From positions 41,464,498 to 41,528,497 of the forward strand of contig OX421492.1 of NCBI GenBank assembly GCA_949126835.1: 64,000 nt of DNA. Reading direction: 5' to 3'. Under the pieces are notes generated by a model. It made no database searches, was not told the DNA's origin, and saw only the letters and a list, made by a program, of their open reading frames with translations. The position numbers were made by a program, and so were the translations under genes. The stretch comes from Anisus vortex. Its lineage: Eukaryota > Mollusca > Gastropoda > Planorbidae. Every line of letters starts with the position of its first letter. Within the stretch, counting starts at the first letter, position 1. Shown here in pieces: positions 14,306-29,524 of the stretch.

Positions 14306-17300
14306 CTGTCCTATGCTGGCACGCCTATATGTCTCTGTCCTATGCTGGCACGCCTATATGTCTCTGTCCTATGCTGGCACGCCTATATGTCTCTGTCCTA
14401 TGCTGGCACGCCTATATGTCTCTGTGGCACGCCTATATGTCTCTGCCCTATGCTGGCATGCCTATATGTCTCTGTCCTATGCTGGCACGCCTATATGTCT
14501 CTGTCCTATGCTGGCACGCCTATATGTCTCTGTCCTATGCTGGCACGCCTATGTGTCTCTGTCCTATGCTGGCACGCCTATATGTCTCTGTCCTATGCTG
14601 GCACGCCTATATGTCTCTGTGGCACGCCTATATGTCTCTGTCCTATGCTGGCACGCCTATATGTCTCTGTCCTATGCTGGCACGCCTATATGTCTCTGTG
14701 GCACGCCTATATGTCTCTGTCCTATGCTGGCACGCCTATATGTCTCTGTCCTATGCTGGCACGCCTATATGTCTCAGTCCTATGCTGGCACGCCTATATG
14801 TCTCTGTCCTATGCTGGCACGCCTATATGTCTCTGTGGCACGCCTATATGTCTCTGTCCTATGCTGGCACGCATATATGTCTCTGTCCTATGCTGGCACG
14901 CCTATATGTCTCTGTCCTATGCTGGCACGCCTATATGTCTCTGTCCTATGCTGGCACGCCTATATGTCTCTGTCCTATGCTGGCACGCCTATATGTCTCT
15001 GTCCTATGCTGGTATGCCTATATGTCTCTGTCCTATGCTGGCACGCCTATATTTCTCTGTGGCACGCCTATATGTCTTTGTCCTATGCTGGCACGCCTAT
15101 ATGTCTCTGTGGCACGCCTATATGTCTCTGTGGCACGCCTATATGTCTTTGTCCTATGCTGGCACGCCTATATGTCTCTGTCCTATGCTGGCACGCCTAT
15201 ATGTCTCTGTGGCGCGCCTATATGTCTCTGTCCTATTCTGGCACGCCTATATGAATCAGTCCTATGCTGGCACGCCTATATGTCTCTGTGGCACGCCTAT
15301 ATGTCTCTGACCTATGCTGGCACGCCTATATGTCTCTGTCCTATGCTGGCACGCCTATATGTCTCTGTGGCACGCCTATATGTCTCTGTCCTATGCTGGC
15401 ACGCCTATATGTCTCTGTCCTATGCTGGCACGCCTATATGTCTCTGTCCTATGCTGGCACGCCTATATGTCTCTGTCCTATGCTGGCACGCCTATATGTC
15501 TCTGTCCTATGCTGGCACGCCTATATGTCTCTGTCCTATGCTGGCACGCCTATATGTCTCTGTCCTATGCTGGCACGCCTATATGTCTCTGTCCTATGCT
15601 GGCACGCCTATATGTCTCTGTACTATGCTGGCACGCCTATATGTCTCTGTGGCACGCCTATATGTCTCTGTCCTATGCTGGTACGCCTATATGTCTCTGT
15701 CCTATGCTGGCACGCCTATATGTCTCTGTCCTATGCTGGCACGCCTATATGTCTCTGTCCTATGCTGGCACGCCTATATGTCTCTGTCCTATGCTGGCAC
15801 GCCTATATGTCTCTGTCCTATGCTGGCACGCCTATATGTCTCTGTCCTATGCTGGCACGCCTATATGTCTCTGTCCTATGCTGGCACGCCTATAAGTCTC
15901 TGTCCTATGCTGGCACGCCTATATGTCTCTGTCCTATGCTGGCATGTCTATATGTCTCTGTCCTATGCTGGCACGCCTATATGTCTCTGTCCTATGCTGG
16001 CACGCCTATATGTCTCTGTCCTATGCTGGCACGCCTATATGTCTCTGTGGCACGCCTATATGTCTCTGTCCTATGCTGGCACGCCTATATGTCTCTGTCC
16101 TATGCTGGCACGCCTATATGTCTCTGTCCTATGCTGGCACGCCTATATGTCTCTGTCCTATGCTGGCACGCCTATATGTCTCTGTCCTATGCTGGCACGC
16201 CTATATGTCTCTGTCCTATGCTGGCACGCCTATATGTCTCTGTCCTATGCTGGCACGCCTATATGTCTCTGTGGCACGCCTATATGTCTCTGTCCTATGC
16301 TGGCACGCCTATATGTCTCTGTCCTATGCTGGCACGCCTATATGTCTCTGTCCTATGCTGGCACGCCTATGTCTCTGTCCTATGCTGGCACGCCTATATG
16401 TCTCTGTCCTATGCTGGCACTCCTATATGTCTCTGTCCTATGCTGGCACGCCTATATGTCTCTTTCCTATGCTGGCACGCCTATATGTCTCTGTCCTATG
16501 CTGGCACGCCTATATGTCACTGTCCTATGCTGGCATGTCTATATGTCTCTGTCCTATGCTGGCACGCCTATGTCTCTGTCCTATGCTGGCACGCCTATAT
16601 GTCTCTGTCCTATGCTGGCACGCCTATATGTCTCTGTGGCACGCCTATATGTCTCTGTCCTATGCTGGCACGCCTATATGTCTCTGTCCTATGTTGGCAG
16701 TCCTATATGTCTCTGTCCTATGCTGGCACGCCTATATGTCTCTGTGGCACGCCTATATGTCTCTGTCCTATGCTGGCACGCCTATTTGTCTCTGTCCTAT
16801 GCTGGCATGTCTATATGTCTCTGTCCTATGCTGGCACGCCTATATGTCTCTGTGGAACGCCTATATGTCTCTGTCCTATGCTGGCATGTCTATATGTCTC
16901 TGTCCTATGCTGGCACGCCTATATGTCTCTGTCCTATGCTGGCACGCCTATATGTCTCTGTCCTATGCTGGCACGCCTATATGTCTCTGTCCTATGCTGG
17001 CACGCCTATATGTCTCTGTCCTATGCTGGCACGCCTATATGTCTCTGTCCTATACTGGCACGCTTATATGTCTCTGTCCTAAGCTGGCACGCCTATATGT
17101 CTCTGTCCTATGCTGGCACGCCTATATGTCTCTGTCCTATGCTGGCACGCCTATATGTCTCTGTCCTATGCTGGCACGCCTATATGTCTCTGTCCTATGC
17201 TGGCATGTCTATATGTCTCTGTCCTATGCTGGCACGCCTATATGTCTCTGTCCTATGTTAGCACGCCTATATGTCTCTGTCCTATGCTGGCACGCCTATA

Positions 17301-20026
17301 TGTCTCTGTCCTATGCTGGCACGCCTATATGTCTCTGTCCTATGCTGGCACGCCTATATGTCTCTGTCCTATGCTGGCACGCCTATATGTCTCTGTCCTA
17401 TGCTGGCACGCCTATATGTCTCTGTCCTATGCTGGCACGCCTATATGTCTCTGTCCTATGCTGGCATGTCTATATGTCTCTGTCCTATGCTGGCACGCCT
17501 ATATGTCTCTGTCCTATGCTGGCACGCCTATATGTCTCTGTCCTATGCTGGCACGCCTATATGTCTTTGTCCTATGCTGGCACGCCTATATGTCTCTGTC
17601 CTATGCTGGCACGCCTATATGTCTCTGTCCTATGCTGGCACGCCTATATGTCTCTGTCCTATGCTGGCACGCCTATATGTCTCTGTCCTATGCTGGCACG
17701 CCTTTATGTCTCTGTCCTATGCTGGCACGCCTATATGTCTCTGTCCTATGCTGGCATGCCTATATGTCTTTGTCCTATGCTGGCACGCCTATATGTCTCT
17801 GTCCTATGCTGGCACGCCTATATGTCTTTGTCCTATGCTGGCACGCCTATATGTCTCTGTCCTATGCTGGCACGCCTATATGTCTCTGTCCTATGCTGGC
17901 ATGTCTATATGTCTCTGTCCTATGCTGGCACGCCTATATGTCTCTGTCCTATGCTGGCACGCCTATATGTCTCTGTCCTATGCTGGCACGCCTATATGTC
18001 TCTGTCCTATGCTGGCACGCCTATATGTCTCTGTCCTATGCTGGCACGCCTATATGTCTCTGTGGCACGCCTATATGTCTCTGTCCTATGCTGGCACGCC
18101 TATATGTCTCAGTCCTATGCTGGCACGCCTATATGTCTCTGTCCTATGCTGGCACGACTATATGTCTCTGTCCTATGCTGGCACGCCTATATGTCTCTGT
18201 GGCACGCCTATATGTCTCTGTCCTATTCTGGCACGCCTATATGTCTCTGTCTTATGCTGGCACGCCTATATGTCTCTGTGGCACGCCTATATGTCTCTGT
18301 CCTATGCTGGCACGCCTATATGTCTCTGTCCTATGCTGGCACACCTATATGTCTCTGTGGCACGCCTATATGTCTCTGTCCTATGCTGGCACGCCTATAT
18401 GTCTCTGTCCTATGCTGGCACGCCTATATGTCTCTGTCCTATGCTGGCACGCCTATATGTCTCTGTGGCACGCCTATATGTCTCTGTCCTATGCTGGCAC
18501 GCCTATATGTCTCTGTCCTATGCTGGCACGCCTATATGTCTCTGTGGCACGCCTATATGTCTCTGTCCTATGCTGGCACGCCTATATGTCTCAGTCCTAT
18601 GCTGGCACGCCTATATGTCTATGTCCTATGCTGGCACGCCTATATGTCTCTGTCCTATGCTGGCACGCCTATATGTCTCTGTGGCACGCCTATATGTCTC
18701 TGTCCTATGCTGGCACGCCTATATGTCTCTGTCCTATGCTGGCACGCCTATATGTCTCTGTGGCACGCCTATATGTCTCTGTCCTATGCTGGCACGCCTA
18801 TATATCTCTGTCCTATGCTGGCACGCCTATATGTCTCTGTCCTATGCTGGCACGCCTATATGTCTCTGTCCTATGCTGGCACGCCTATATGTCTCTGTCC
18901 TATGCTGGCACGCCTATATGTCTCTGTCCTATGCTGGCACGCCTATATGTCTCTGTCCTATGCTGGCACGCCTATATGTCTCTGTGGCACGCCTATATGT
19001 CTCTGTCCTATGCTGGCATGCCTATATGTCTCTGTCCTATGCTGGCACGCCTATATGTCTCTGTCCTATGCTGGTACGCCTATATGTCTCTGTCCTATGC
19101 TGGCACGCCTATATGTCTCTGTCCTATGCTGGCACGCCTATATGTCTCTGTCCTATGCTGGCACGCCTATATGTCTCTGTGGCACGCCTATATGTCTCTG
19201 TCCTATGCTGGCACGCCTATATGTCTCTGTCCTATGCTGGCACGCCTATATGTCTCTGTGGCACGCCTATATGTCTCTGTCCTATGCTGGCACGCCTATA
19301 TGTCTCTGTCCTATGCTGGCACGCCTATATGTCTCAGTCCTATGCTGGCACGCCTATATGTCTCTGTCCTATGCTGGCACGCCTATATGTCTCTGTGGCA
19401 CGCCTATATGTCTCTGTCCTATGCTGGCACGCCTATATGTCTCTGTCCTATGCTGGCACGCCTATATGTCTCTGTCCTATGCTGGCACGCCTATATGTCT
19501 CTGTCCTATGCTGGCACGCCTATATGTCTCTGTCCTATGCTGGCACGCCTATATGTCTCTGTCCTATGCTGGTATGCCTATATGTCTCTGTCCTATGCTG
19601 GCACGCCTATATGTCTCTGTGGCACGCCTATATGTCTTTGTCCTATGCTGGCACGCCTATATGTCTCTGTGGCACGCCTATATGTCTCTGTGGCACGCCT
19701 ATATGTCTTTGTCCTATGCTGGCACGCCTATATGTCTCTGTCCTATGCTGGCACGCCTATATGTCTCTGTGGCGCGCCTATATGTCTCTGTCCTATTCTG
19801 GCACGCCTATATGAATCAGTCCTATGCTGGCACGCCTATATGTCTCTGTGGCACGCCTATATGTCTCTGTCCTATGCTGGCACGCCTATATGTCTCTGTC
19901 CTATGCTGGCACGCCTATATGTCTCTGTGGCACGCCTATATGTCTCTGTCTTATGCTGGCACGCCTATATGTCTCTGTCCTATGCTGGCACGCCTATATG
20001 TCTCTGTCCTATGCTGACACGCCTAT

Positions 20027-21965
20027 ATGTCTCTGTCCTATGCTGGCACGCCTATATGTCTCTGTCCTATGCTAGCACGCCTATATGTCTCTGTCCTATG
20101 CTGGCACGCCTATATGTCTCTGTCCTATGCTGGCACGCCTATATGTCTCTGTCCTATGCTGGCACGCCTATATGTCTCTGTGGCACGCCTATATGTCTCT
20201 GTCCTATGCTGGCACGCCTATATGTCTCTGTCCTATGCTGGCACGCCTATATGTCTCTGTCCTATGCTGGCACGCCTATATGTCTCTGTGGCACGCCTAT
20301 ATGTCTCTGTCCTATGCTGGCACGCCTATATGTCTCTGTCCTATGCTGGCACGCCTATATGTCTCTGTCCTATGCTAGCACGCCTATATGTCTCTGTCCT
20401 ATGCTGGCACGCCTATATGTCTCTGTGGCACGCCTATATGTCTCTGTCCTATGCTGGCACGCCTATATGTCTCTGTCCTATGCTGGCACGCCTATATGTC
20501 TCTGTCCTATGCTGGCTCGCCTATATGTCTCTGTCCTATGCTAGCACGCCTATATGTCTCTGTCCTATGCTGGCACGCCTATATGTCTCTGTCCTATGCT
20601 GGCACGCCTATATGTCTCTGTCTAATGCTGGCACGCCTATATGTCTCTGTCCTATGCTGGCACGCCTATATGTCTCTGTCCTTTGCTGGCACGCCTATAT
20701 GTCTCTGTCCTATGCTGGCACGCCTATATGTCTCTGTCCTATGCTGGCACGCCTATATGTCTCTGTCCTATGCTGGCACGCCTATATGTCTCTGTCCTAT
20801 GCTGGCATGTCTATATGTCTCTGTCCTATGCTGGCACGCCTATATGTCTCTGTGGCACGCCTATATGTCTCTGTCCTATGCTGGCACGCCTATATGTCTC
20901 TGTGGCACGCCTATATGTCTCTGTCCTATGCTGGCACGCCTATATGTCTCTGTCCTATGCTGGCACGCCTATATGTCTCTGTCCTATGCTGGCACGCCTA
21001 TATGTCTCTGTCCTATGCTGGCCCGCCTATATGTCTCTGTCCTATGCTGGCACGCCTATATGTCTCTGTCCTATGCTGGCACGCCTATATGTCTCTGTCC
21101 TATGCTGGCACGCCTATATGTCTCTGTGGCACGCCTATATGTCTCTGTCCTATGCTGGCATGCCTATATGTCTCTGTCCTATGCTGGCACGCCTATATGA
21201 CTCTGTCCTATGCTGGTACGCCTATATGTCTCTGTCCTATGCTGGCACGCCTATATGTCTCTGTCCTATGCTGGCACGCCTATATGTCTCTGTCCTATGC
21301 TGGCACGCCTATATGTCTCTGTGGCACGCCTATATGTCTCTGTCCTATGCTGGCACGCCTATATGTCTCTGTCCTATGCTGGCACGCCTATATGTCTCTG
21401 TGGCACGCCTATATGTCTCTGTCCTATGCTGGCACGCCTATATGTCTCTGTCCTATGCTGGCACGCCTATATGTCTCAGTCCTATGCTGGCACGCCTATA
21501 TGTCTCTGTCCTATGCTGGCACGCCTATATGTCTCTGTGGCACGCCTATATGTCTCTGTCCTATGCTGGCACGCCTATATGTCTCTGTCCTATGCTGGCA
21601 CGCCTATATGTCTCTGTCCTATGCTGGCACGCCTATATGTCTCTGTCCTATGCTGGCACGCCTATATGTCTCTGTCCTATGCTGGCACGCCTATATGTCT
21701 CTGTCCTATGCTGGTATGCCTATATGTCTCTGTCCTATGCTGGCACGCCTATATGTCTCTGTGGCACGCCTATATGTCTTTGTCCTATGCTGGCACTCCT
21801 ATATGTCTCTGTGGCACGCCTATATGTCTCTGTGGCACGCCTATATGTCTTTGTCCTATGCTGGCACGCCTATATGTCTCTGTCCTATGCTGGCACGCCT
21901 ATATGTCTCTGTGGCGCGCCTATATGTCTCTGTCCTATTCTGGCACGCCTATATGAATCAGTCCT
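20027..21965 (+). repeat. Higher-order block, second copy (offset 11,495 bp)
   Basis: Partner of 8532-10470. Constant spacing of markers across about 1.9 kb shows that no net unit gain or loss happened in either copy after duplication. It carries private changes, such as ATGACTCTG near 21197 and GGCCCGCC near 21021. Confidence 0.8.
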
Positions 21966-24900
21966 ATGCTGGCACGCCTATATGTCTCTGTGGCACGCCT
22001 ATATGTCTCTGTCCTATGCTGGCACGCCTATATGTCTCTGTGGCACGCCTATATGTCTCTGTCCTATGCTGGCACGCCTATATGTCTCTGTCCTATGCTG
22101 GCACGCCTATATGTCTCTGTCCTATGCTGGCACGCCTATATGTCTCTGTCCTATGCTGGCACGCCTATATGTCTCTGTCCTATGCTGGCACGCCTATATG
22201 TCTCTGTCCTATGCTGGCACGCCTATATGTCTCTGTCCTATGCTGGCACGCCTATATGTCTCTGTCCTATGCTGGCAAGCCTATATGTCTCTGTCCTATG
22301 CTGGCACGCCTATATGTCTCTGTCCTATGCTGGCACGCCTATATGTCTCTGTCCTATGCTGGCACGCCTATATGTCTCTGTCCTATGTTGGCACGCCTAT
22401 ATGTCTCTGTCCTATGCTGGCACGCCTATATGTCTCTGTCCTATGCTGGAAAGCCTATATGTCTCTGTCCTATGCTGGCATGTCTATATGTCTCTGTGGC
22501 ACGCCTATATGTCTCTGTCCTATGCTGGCACGCCTATATGTCTCTGTGGCACGCCTATATGTCTCTGTCCTATGCTGGCACGCCTATATGTCTCTGTCCT
22601 ATGCTGGCACGCCTATATGTCTCTGTCCTATGCTGGCATGTCTATATGTCTCTGTGGCACGCCTATATGTCTCTGTCCTATGCTGGCACGCCTATATGTC
22701 TCTGTCCTATGCTGGCACGCCTATATGTCTCTGTGGCACGCCTATATGTCTCTGTCCTATGCTGGCACGCCTATATGTCTCTGTCCTATGCTGGCACGCC
22801 TATATGTCTCTGTCCTATGCTGGCTCGCCTATATGTCTCTGTCCTATGCTGGAAAGCCTATATGTCTCTGTCCTATGCTGGCATGTCTATATGTCTCTGT
22901 GGCACGCCTATATGTCTCTGTCCTATGCTGGCACGCCTATATGTCTCTGTGGCACGCCTATATGTCTCTGTCCTATGCTGGCACGCCTATATGTCTCTGT
23001 CCTATGCTGGCACGCCTATATGTCTCTGTCCTATGCTGGCATGTCTATATGTCTCTGTGGCACGCCTATATGTCTCTGTCCTATGCTGGCACGCCTATAT
23101 GTCTCTGTGGCACGCCTATATGTCTCTGTCTTATGCTGGCACGCCTATATGTCTCTGTCCTATGCTGGCACGCCTATATGTCTCTGTCCTATGCTGGCAC
23201 GCCTATATGTCTCTGTCCTATGCTGGCACGCCTATGTCTCTGTCCTATGCTAGCACGCCTATATGTCTCTGTCCTATGCTGGCACGCCTATATGTCTCTG
23301 TCCTATGCTGGCACGCCTATATGTCTCTGTCCTATGCTGGCACGCCTATATGTCTCTGTCCTATGCTAGCACGCCTATATGTCTCTGTCCTATGCTGGCA
23401 CGCCTATATGTCCCTGTCCTATGCTGGCACGCCTATATGTCTCTGTCCTATGCTGGCACGCCTATATGTCTCTGTCCTATGCTGGCACGCCTATATGTCT
23501 CTGTGGCACGCCTATATGTCTCTGTCCTATGCTGGCACGCCTATATGTCTCTGTCCTATGCTGGCACGCCTATATGTCTCTGTGGCACGCCTATATGTCT
23601 CTGTCCTATGCTGGCACGCCTATATGTCTCTGTCCTATGCTGGCACGCCTATATGTCTCTGTGGCACGCCTATATGTCTCTGTCCTATGCTGGCACGCCT
23701 ATATGTCTCTGTCCTATGCTGGCACGCCTATATGTCTCAGTCCTATGCTGGCACGCCTATATGTCTCTGTGGCACGCCTATATGTCTCTGTCCTATGCTG
23801 GCACGCCTATATGTCTCTGTCCTATGCTGGCACGCCTATATGTCTCTGTCCTATGCTGGCACGCCTATATGTCTCTGTCCTATGCTGGCACGCCTATATG
23901 TCTCTGTCCTATGCTGGCACGCCTATATGTCTCTGTCCTATGCTGGCATGCCTATATGTCTCTGTCCTATGCTGGCACGCCTATATGTCTCTGTGGCACG
24001 CCTATATGTCTTTGTCCTATGCTGGCACGCCTATATGTCTCTGTGGCACGCCTATATGTCTCTGTGGCACGCCTATATGTCTTTGTCCTATGCTGGCACG
24101 CCTATATGTCTCTGTCCTATGCTGGCACGCCTATATGTCTCTGTGGCGCGCCTATATGTCTCTGTCCAATTCTGGCACGCCTATATGAATCAGTCCTATG
24201 CTGGCACGCCTATATGTCTCTGTGGCACGCCTATATGTCTCTGTCCTATGCTGGCACGCCTATATGTCTCTGTCCTATGCTGGCACGCCTATATGTCTCT
24301 GTGGCACGCCTTTATGTCTCTGTCCTATGCTGGCACGCCTATATGTCTCTGTCCTATGCTGGCACGCCTATATGTCTCTGTCCTATGCTGGCACGCCTAT
24401 ATGTCTCTGTCCTATGCTGGCACGCCTATATGTCTCTGTCCTATGCTGGCACGCCTATATGTCTCTGTCCTATGCTGGCACGCCTATATGTCTCTGTCCT
24501 ATGCTAGCACGCCTATATGTCTCTGTCCTATGCTGGCACGCCTATATGTCTCTGTCCTATGCTGGCACGCCTATATGTCTCTGTCCTATGCTGGCACGCC
24601 TATATGTCTCTGTCCTATGCTGGCACGCCTATATGTCTCTGTCCTATGCTGGCACGCCTATATGTCTCTGTCCTATGCTGGAAAGCCTATATGTCTCTGT
24701 CCTATGCTGGCATGTCTATATGTCTCTGTCGCACGCCTATATGTCTCTGTCCTATGCTGGCACGCCTATATGTCTCTGTGGCACGCCTATATGTCTCTGT
24801 CCTATGCTGGCACGCCTATATGTCTCTGTCCTATGCTGGCACGCCTATATGTCTCTGTCCTATGCTGGCATGTCTATATGTCTCTGTGGCACGCCTATAT

Positions 24901-26347
24901 GTCTCTGTCCTATGCTGGCACGCCTATATGTCTCTGTGGCACGCCTATATGTCTCTGTCCTATGCTGGCACGCCTATATGTCTCTGTCCTATGCTGGCAC
25001 GCCTATATGTCTCTGTCCTATGCTGGCTCGCCTATATGTCTCTGTCCTATGCTAGCACGCCTATATGTCTCTGTCCTATGCTGGCACGCCTATATGTCTC
25101 TGTCCTATGCTGGCACGCCTATATGTCTCTGTCCTATGCTGGCACGCCTATATGTCTCTGTCCTATGCTGGCACGCCTATATGTCTCTGTCCTATGCTGG
25201 CACGCCTATATGTCTCTGTCCTATGCTGGCACGCCTATATGTCTCTGTGGCACGCCTATATGTCTCTGTCCTATGCTGGCACGCCTATATGTCTCTGTGG
25301 CACGCCTATATGTCTCTGTCCTATGCTGGCACGCCTATATGTCTTTGTCCTATGCTGGCACGCCTATATGTCTCTGTCCTATGCTGGCACGCCTATATGT
25401 CTCTGTCCTATGCTGGCACGCCTATATGTCTCTGTCCTATGCTGGCACGCCTATATGTCTCTGTCCTATGCTGGCACGCCTATATGTCTCTGTCCTATGC
25501 TGGCACGCCTATATGTCTCTGTGGCACGCCTATATGTCTCTGTCCTATGCTGGCATGCCTATATGTCTCTGTCCTATGCTGGCACGCCTATATGTCTCTG
25601 TCCTATGCTGGTACGCCTATATGTCTCTGTCCTCTGCTGGCACGCCTATATGTCTCTGTCCTATGCTGGCACGCCTATATGTCTCTGTCCTATGCTGGCA
25701 CGCCTATATGTCTCTGTGGCACGCCTATATGTCTCTGTCCTATGCTGGCACGCCTATATGTCTCTGTCCTATGCTGGCACGCCTATATGTCTCTGTGGCA
25801 CGCCTATATGTCTCTGTCCTATGCTGGCACGCCTATATGTCTCTGTCCTATGCTGGCATGCCTATATGTCTCAGTCCTATGCTGGCAAGCCTGTATGTCT
25901 CTGTCCTATGCTGGCACGCCTATATGTCTCTGTGGCACGCCTATATGTCTCTGTCCTATGCTGGCACGCCTATATGTCTCTGTCCTATGCTGGCACGCCT
26001 ATATGTCTCTGTCCTATGCTGGCACGCCTATATGTCTCTGTCCTATGCTGGCACGCCTATATGTCTCTGTCCTATGCTGGCACGCCTATATGTCTCTGTC
26101 CTATGCTGGTATGCCTATATGTCTCTGTCCTATGCTGGCACGCCTATATGTCTCTGTGGCACGCCTATATGTCTTTGTCCTATGCTGGCACGCCTATATG
26201 TCTCTGTGGCACGCCTATATGTCTCTGTGGCACGCCTATATGTCTTTGTCCTATGCTGGCACGCCTATATGTCTCTGTCCTATGCTGGCACGCCTATATG
26301 TCTCTGTGGCGCGCCTATATGTCTCTGTCCTATTCTGGCACGCCTAT

Positions 26348-27891
26348 ATGAATCAGTCCTATGCTGGCACGCCTATATGTCTCTGTGGCACGCCTATATG
26401 TCTCTGTCCTATGCTGGCACGCCTATATGTCTCTGTCCTATGCTGGCACGCCTATATGTCTCTGTGGCACGCCTATATGTCTCTGTCCTATGCTGGCACG
26501 CCTATATGTCTCTGTCCTATGCTGGCACGCCTATATGTCTCTGTCCTATGCTGGCACGCCTATATGTCTCTGTCCTATGCTGGCACGCCTATATGTCTCT
26601 GTCCTATGCTGGCACGCCTATATGTCTCTGTCCTATGCTGGCACGCCTATATGTCTCTGTCCTATGCTGGCACGCCTATATGTCTCTGTACTATGCTGGC
26701 ACGCCTATATGTCTCTGTACTATGCTGGCACGCCTATATGTCTCTGTGGCACGCCTATATGTCTCTGTCCTATGCTGGTACGCCTATATGTCTCTGTCCT
26801 ATGCTGGCACGCCTATATGTCTCTGTCCTATGCTGGCACGCCTATATGTCTCTGTCCTATGCTGGCACGCCTATATGTCTCTGTCCTATGCTGGCACGCC
26901 TATATGTCTCTGTCCTATGCTGGCACGCCTATATGTCTCTGTCCTATGCTGGCACGCCTATATATCTCTGTCCTATGCTGGCACGACTATATGTCTCTGT
27001 CCTATGCTGGCACGCCTATATGTCTCTGTCCTATGCTGGCACGCCTATATGTCTCTGTCCTATGCTGGCACGCCTATATGTCTCTGTCCTATGCTGGCAC
27101 GCCTATATGTCTCTGTGGCACGCCTATATGTCTCTGTCCTATGCTGGCATGCCTATATGTCTCTGTCCTATGCTGGCACGCCAATATGTCTCTGTCCTAT
27201 GCTGGTACGCCTATATGTCTCTGTCCTATGCTGGCACGCCTATATGTCTCTGTCCTATGCTGGCACGCCTATATGTCTCTGTCCTATGCTGGCACGCCTA
27301 TATGTCTCTGTGGCACGCCTATATGTCTCTGTCCTATGCTGGCACGCCTATATGTCTCTGTCCTATGCTGGCACGCCTATATGTCTCTGTCCTATGCTGG
27401 CACGCCTATATGTCTCAGTCCTATGCTGGCAAGCCTATATGTCTCTGTCCTATGCTGGCACGCCTATATGTCTCTGTGGCACGCCTATATGTCTCTGTCC
27501 TATGCTGGCACGCCTATATGTCTCTGTCCTATGCTGGCACGCCTATATGTCTCTGTCCTATGCTGGCACGCCTATATGTCTCTGTCCTATGCTGGCACGC
27601 CTATATGTCTCTGTCCTATGCTGGCACGCCTATATGTCTCTGTCCTATGCTGGTATGCCTATATGTCTCTGTCCTATGCTGGCACGCCTATATGTCTCTG
27701 TGGCACGCCTATATGTCTTTGTCCTATGCTGGCACGCCTATATGTCTCTGTGGCACGCCTATATGTCTCTGTGGCACGCCTATATGTCTTTGTCCTATGC
27801 TGGCACGCCTATATGTCTCTGTCCTATGCTGGCACGCCTATATGTCTCTGTGGCGCGCCTATATGTCTCTGTCCTATTCTGGCACGCCTAT
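26348..27891 (+). repeat. 1,544-bp higher-order repeat
   Basis: The ATGAATCAG cassette at 26348 is followed by the next at 27892. The several hundred bases after each cassette match closely, including the paired CTGTACTATGCTGG variants near 26688/26717 and 28232/28261. This indicates a 1,544-bp duplication in direct orientation. Confidence 0.7.
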
Positions 27892-29524
27892 ATGAATCAG
27901 TCCTATGCTGGCACGCCTATATGTCTCTGTGGCACGCCTATATGTCTCTGTCCTATGCTGGCACGCCTATATGTCTCTGTCCTATGCTGGCACGCCTATA
28001 TGTCTCTGTGGCACGCCTATATGTCTCTGTCCTATGCTGGCACGCCTATATGTCTCTGTCCTATGCTGGCACGCCTATATGTCTCTGTCCTATGCTGGCA
28101 CGCCTATATGTCTCTGTCCTATGCTGGCACGCCTATATGTCTCTGTCCTATGCTGGCACGCCTATATGTCTCTGTCCTATGCTGGCACGCCTATATGTCT
28201 CTGTCCTATGCTGGCACGCCTATATGTCTCTGTACTATGCTGGCACGCCTATATGTCTCTGTACTATGCTGGCACGCCTATATGTCTCTGTGGCACGCCT
28301 ATATGTCTCTGTCCTATGCTGGCACGCCTATATGTCTCTGTCCTATGCTGGCACGCCTATATGTCTCTGTCCTATGCTGGCACGCCTATATGTCTCTGTC
28401 CTATGCTGGCACGCCTATATGTCTCTGTCCTATGCTGGCACGCCTATATGTCTCTGTCCTATGCTGGCACGCCTATATGTCTCTGTCCTATGCTGGCACG
28501 CCTATATGTCTCTGTCCTATGCTGGCACGCCTATATGTCTCTGTCCTATGCTGGCACGCCTATATGTCTCTGTCCTATGCTGGCACGCCTATATGTCTCT
28601 GTCCTATGCTGGCACGCCTATATGTCTCTGTCCTATGCTGGCACGCCTATATGTCTCTGTCCTATGCTGGCACGCCTATATGTCTCTGTCCTATGCTGGC
28701 ACGCCTATATGTCTCTGTGGCACGCCTATATGTCTCTGTCCTATGCTGGCACGCCTATATGTCTCTGTCCTATGCTGGCACGCCTATATGTCTCTGTCCT
28801 ATGCTGGCACGCCTATGTCTCTGTCCTATGCTGGCACGCCTATATGTCTCTGTCCTATGCTGGCACTCCTATATGTCTCTGTCCTATGCTGGCACGCCTA
28901 TATGTCTCTTTCCTATGCTGGCACGCCTATATGTCTCTGTCCTATGCTGGCACGCCTATATGTCACTGTCCTATGCTGGCATGTCTATATGTCTCTGTCC
29001 TATGCTGGCACGCCTATGTCTCTGTCCTATGCTAGCACGCCTATATGTCTCTGTCCTATGCTGGCACGCCTATATGTCTCTGTGGCACGCCTATATGTCT
29101 CTGTCCTATGCTGGCACGCCTATATGTCTCTGTCCTATGTTGGCAGGCCTATATGTCTCTGTCCTATGCTGGCACGCCTATATGTCTCTGTGGCACGCCT
29201 ATATGTCTCTGTCCTATGCTGGCACGCCTATATGTCTCTGTCCTATGCTGGCATGTCTATATGTCTCTGTCCTATGCTGGCACGCCTATATGTCTCTGTG
29301 GAACGCCTATATGTCTCTGTCCTATGCTGGCATGTCTATATGTCTCTGTCCTATGCTGGCACGCCTATATGTCTCTGTCCTATGCTGGCACGCCTATATG
29401 TCTCTGTCCTATGCTGGCACGCCTATATGTCTCTGTCCTATGCTGGCACGCCTATATGTCTCTGTCCTATGCTGGCACGCCTATATGTCTCTGTCCTATG
29501 CTGGCACGCCTATATGTCTCTGTC

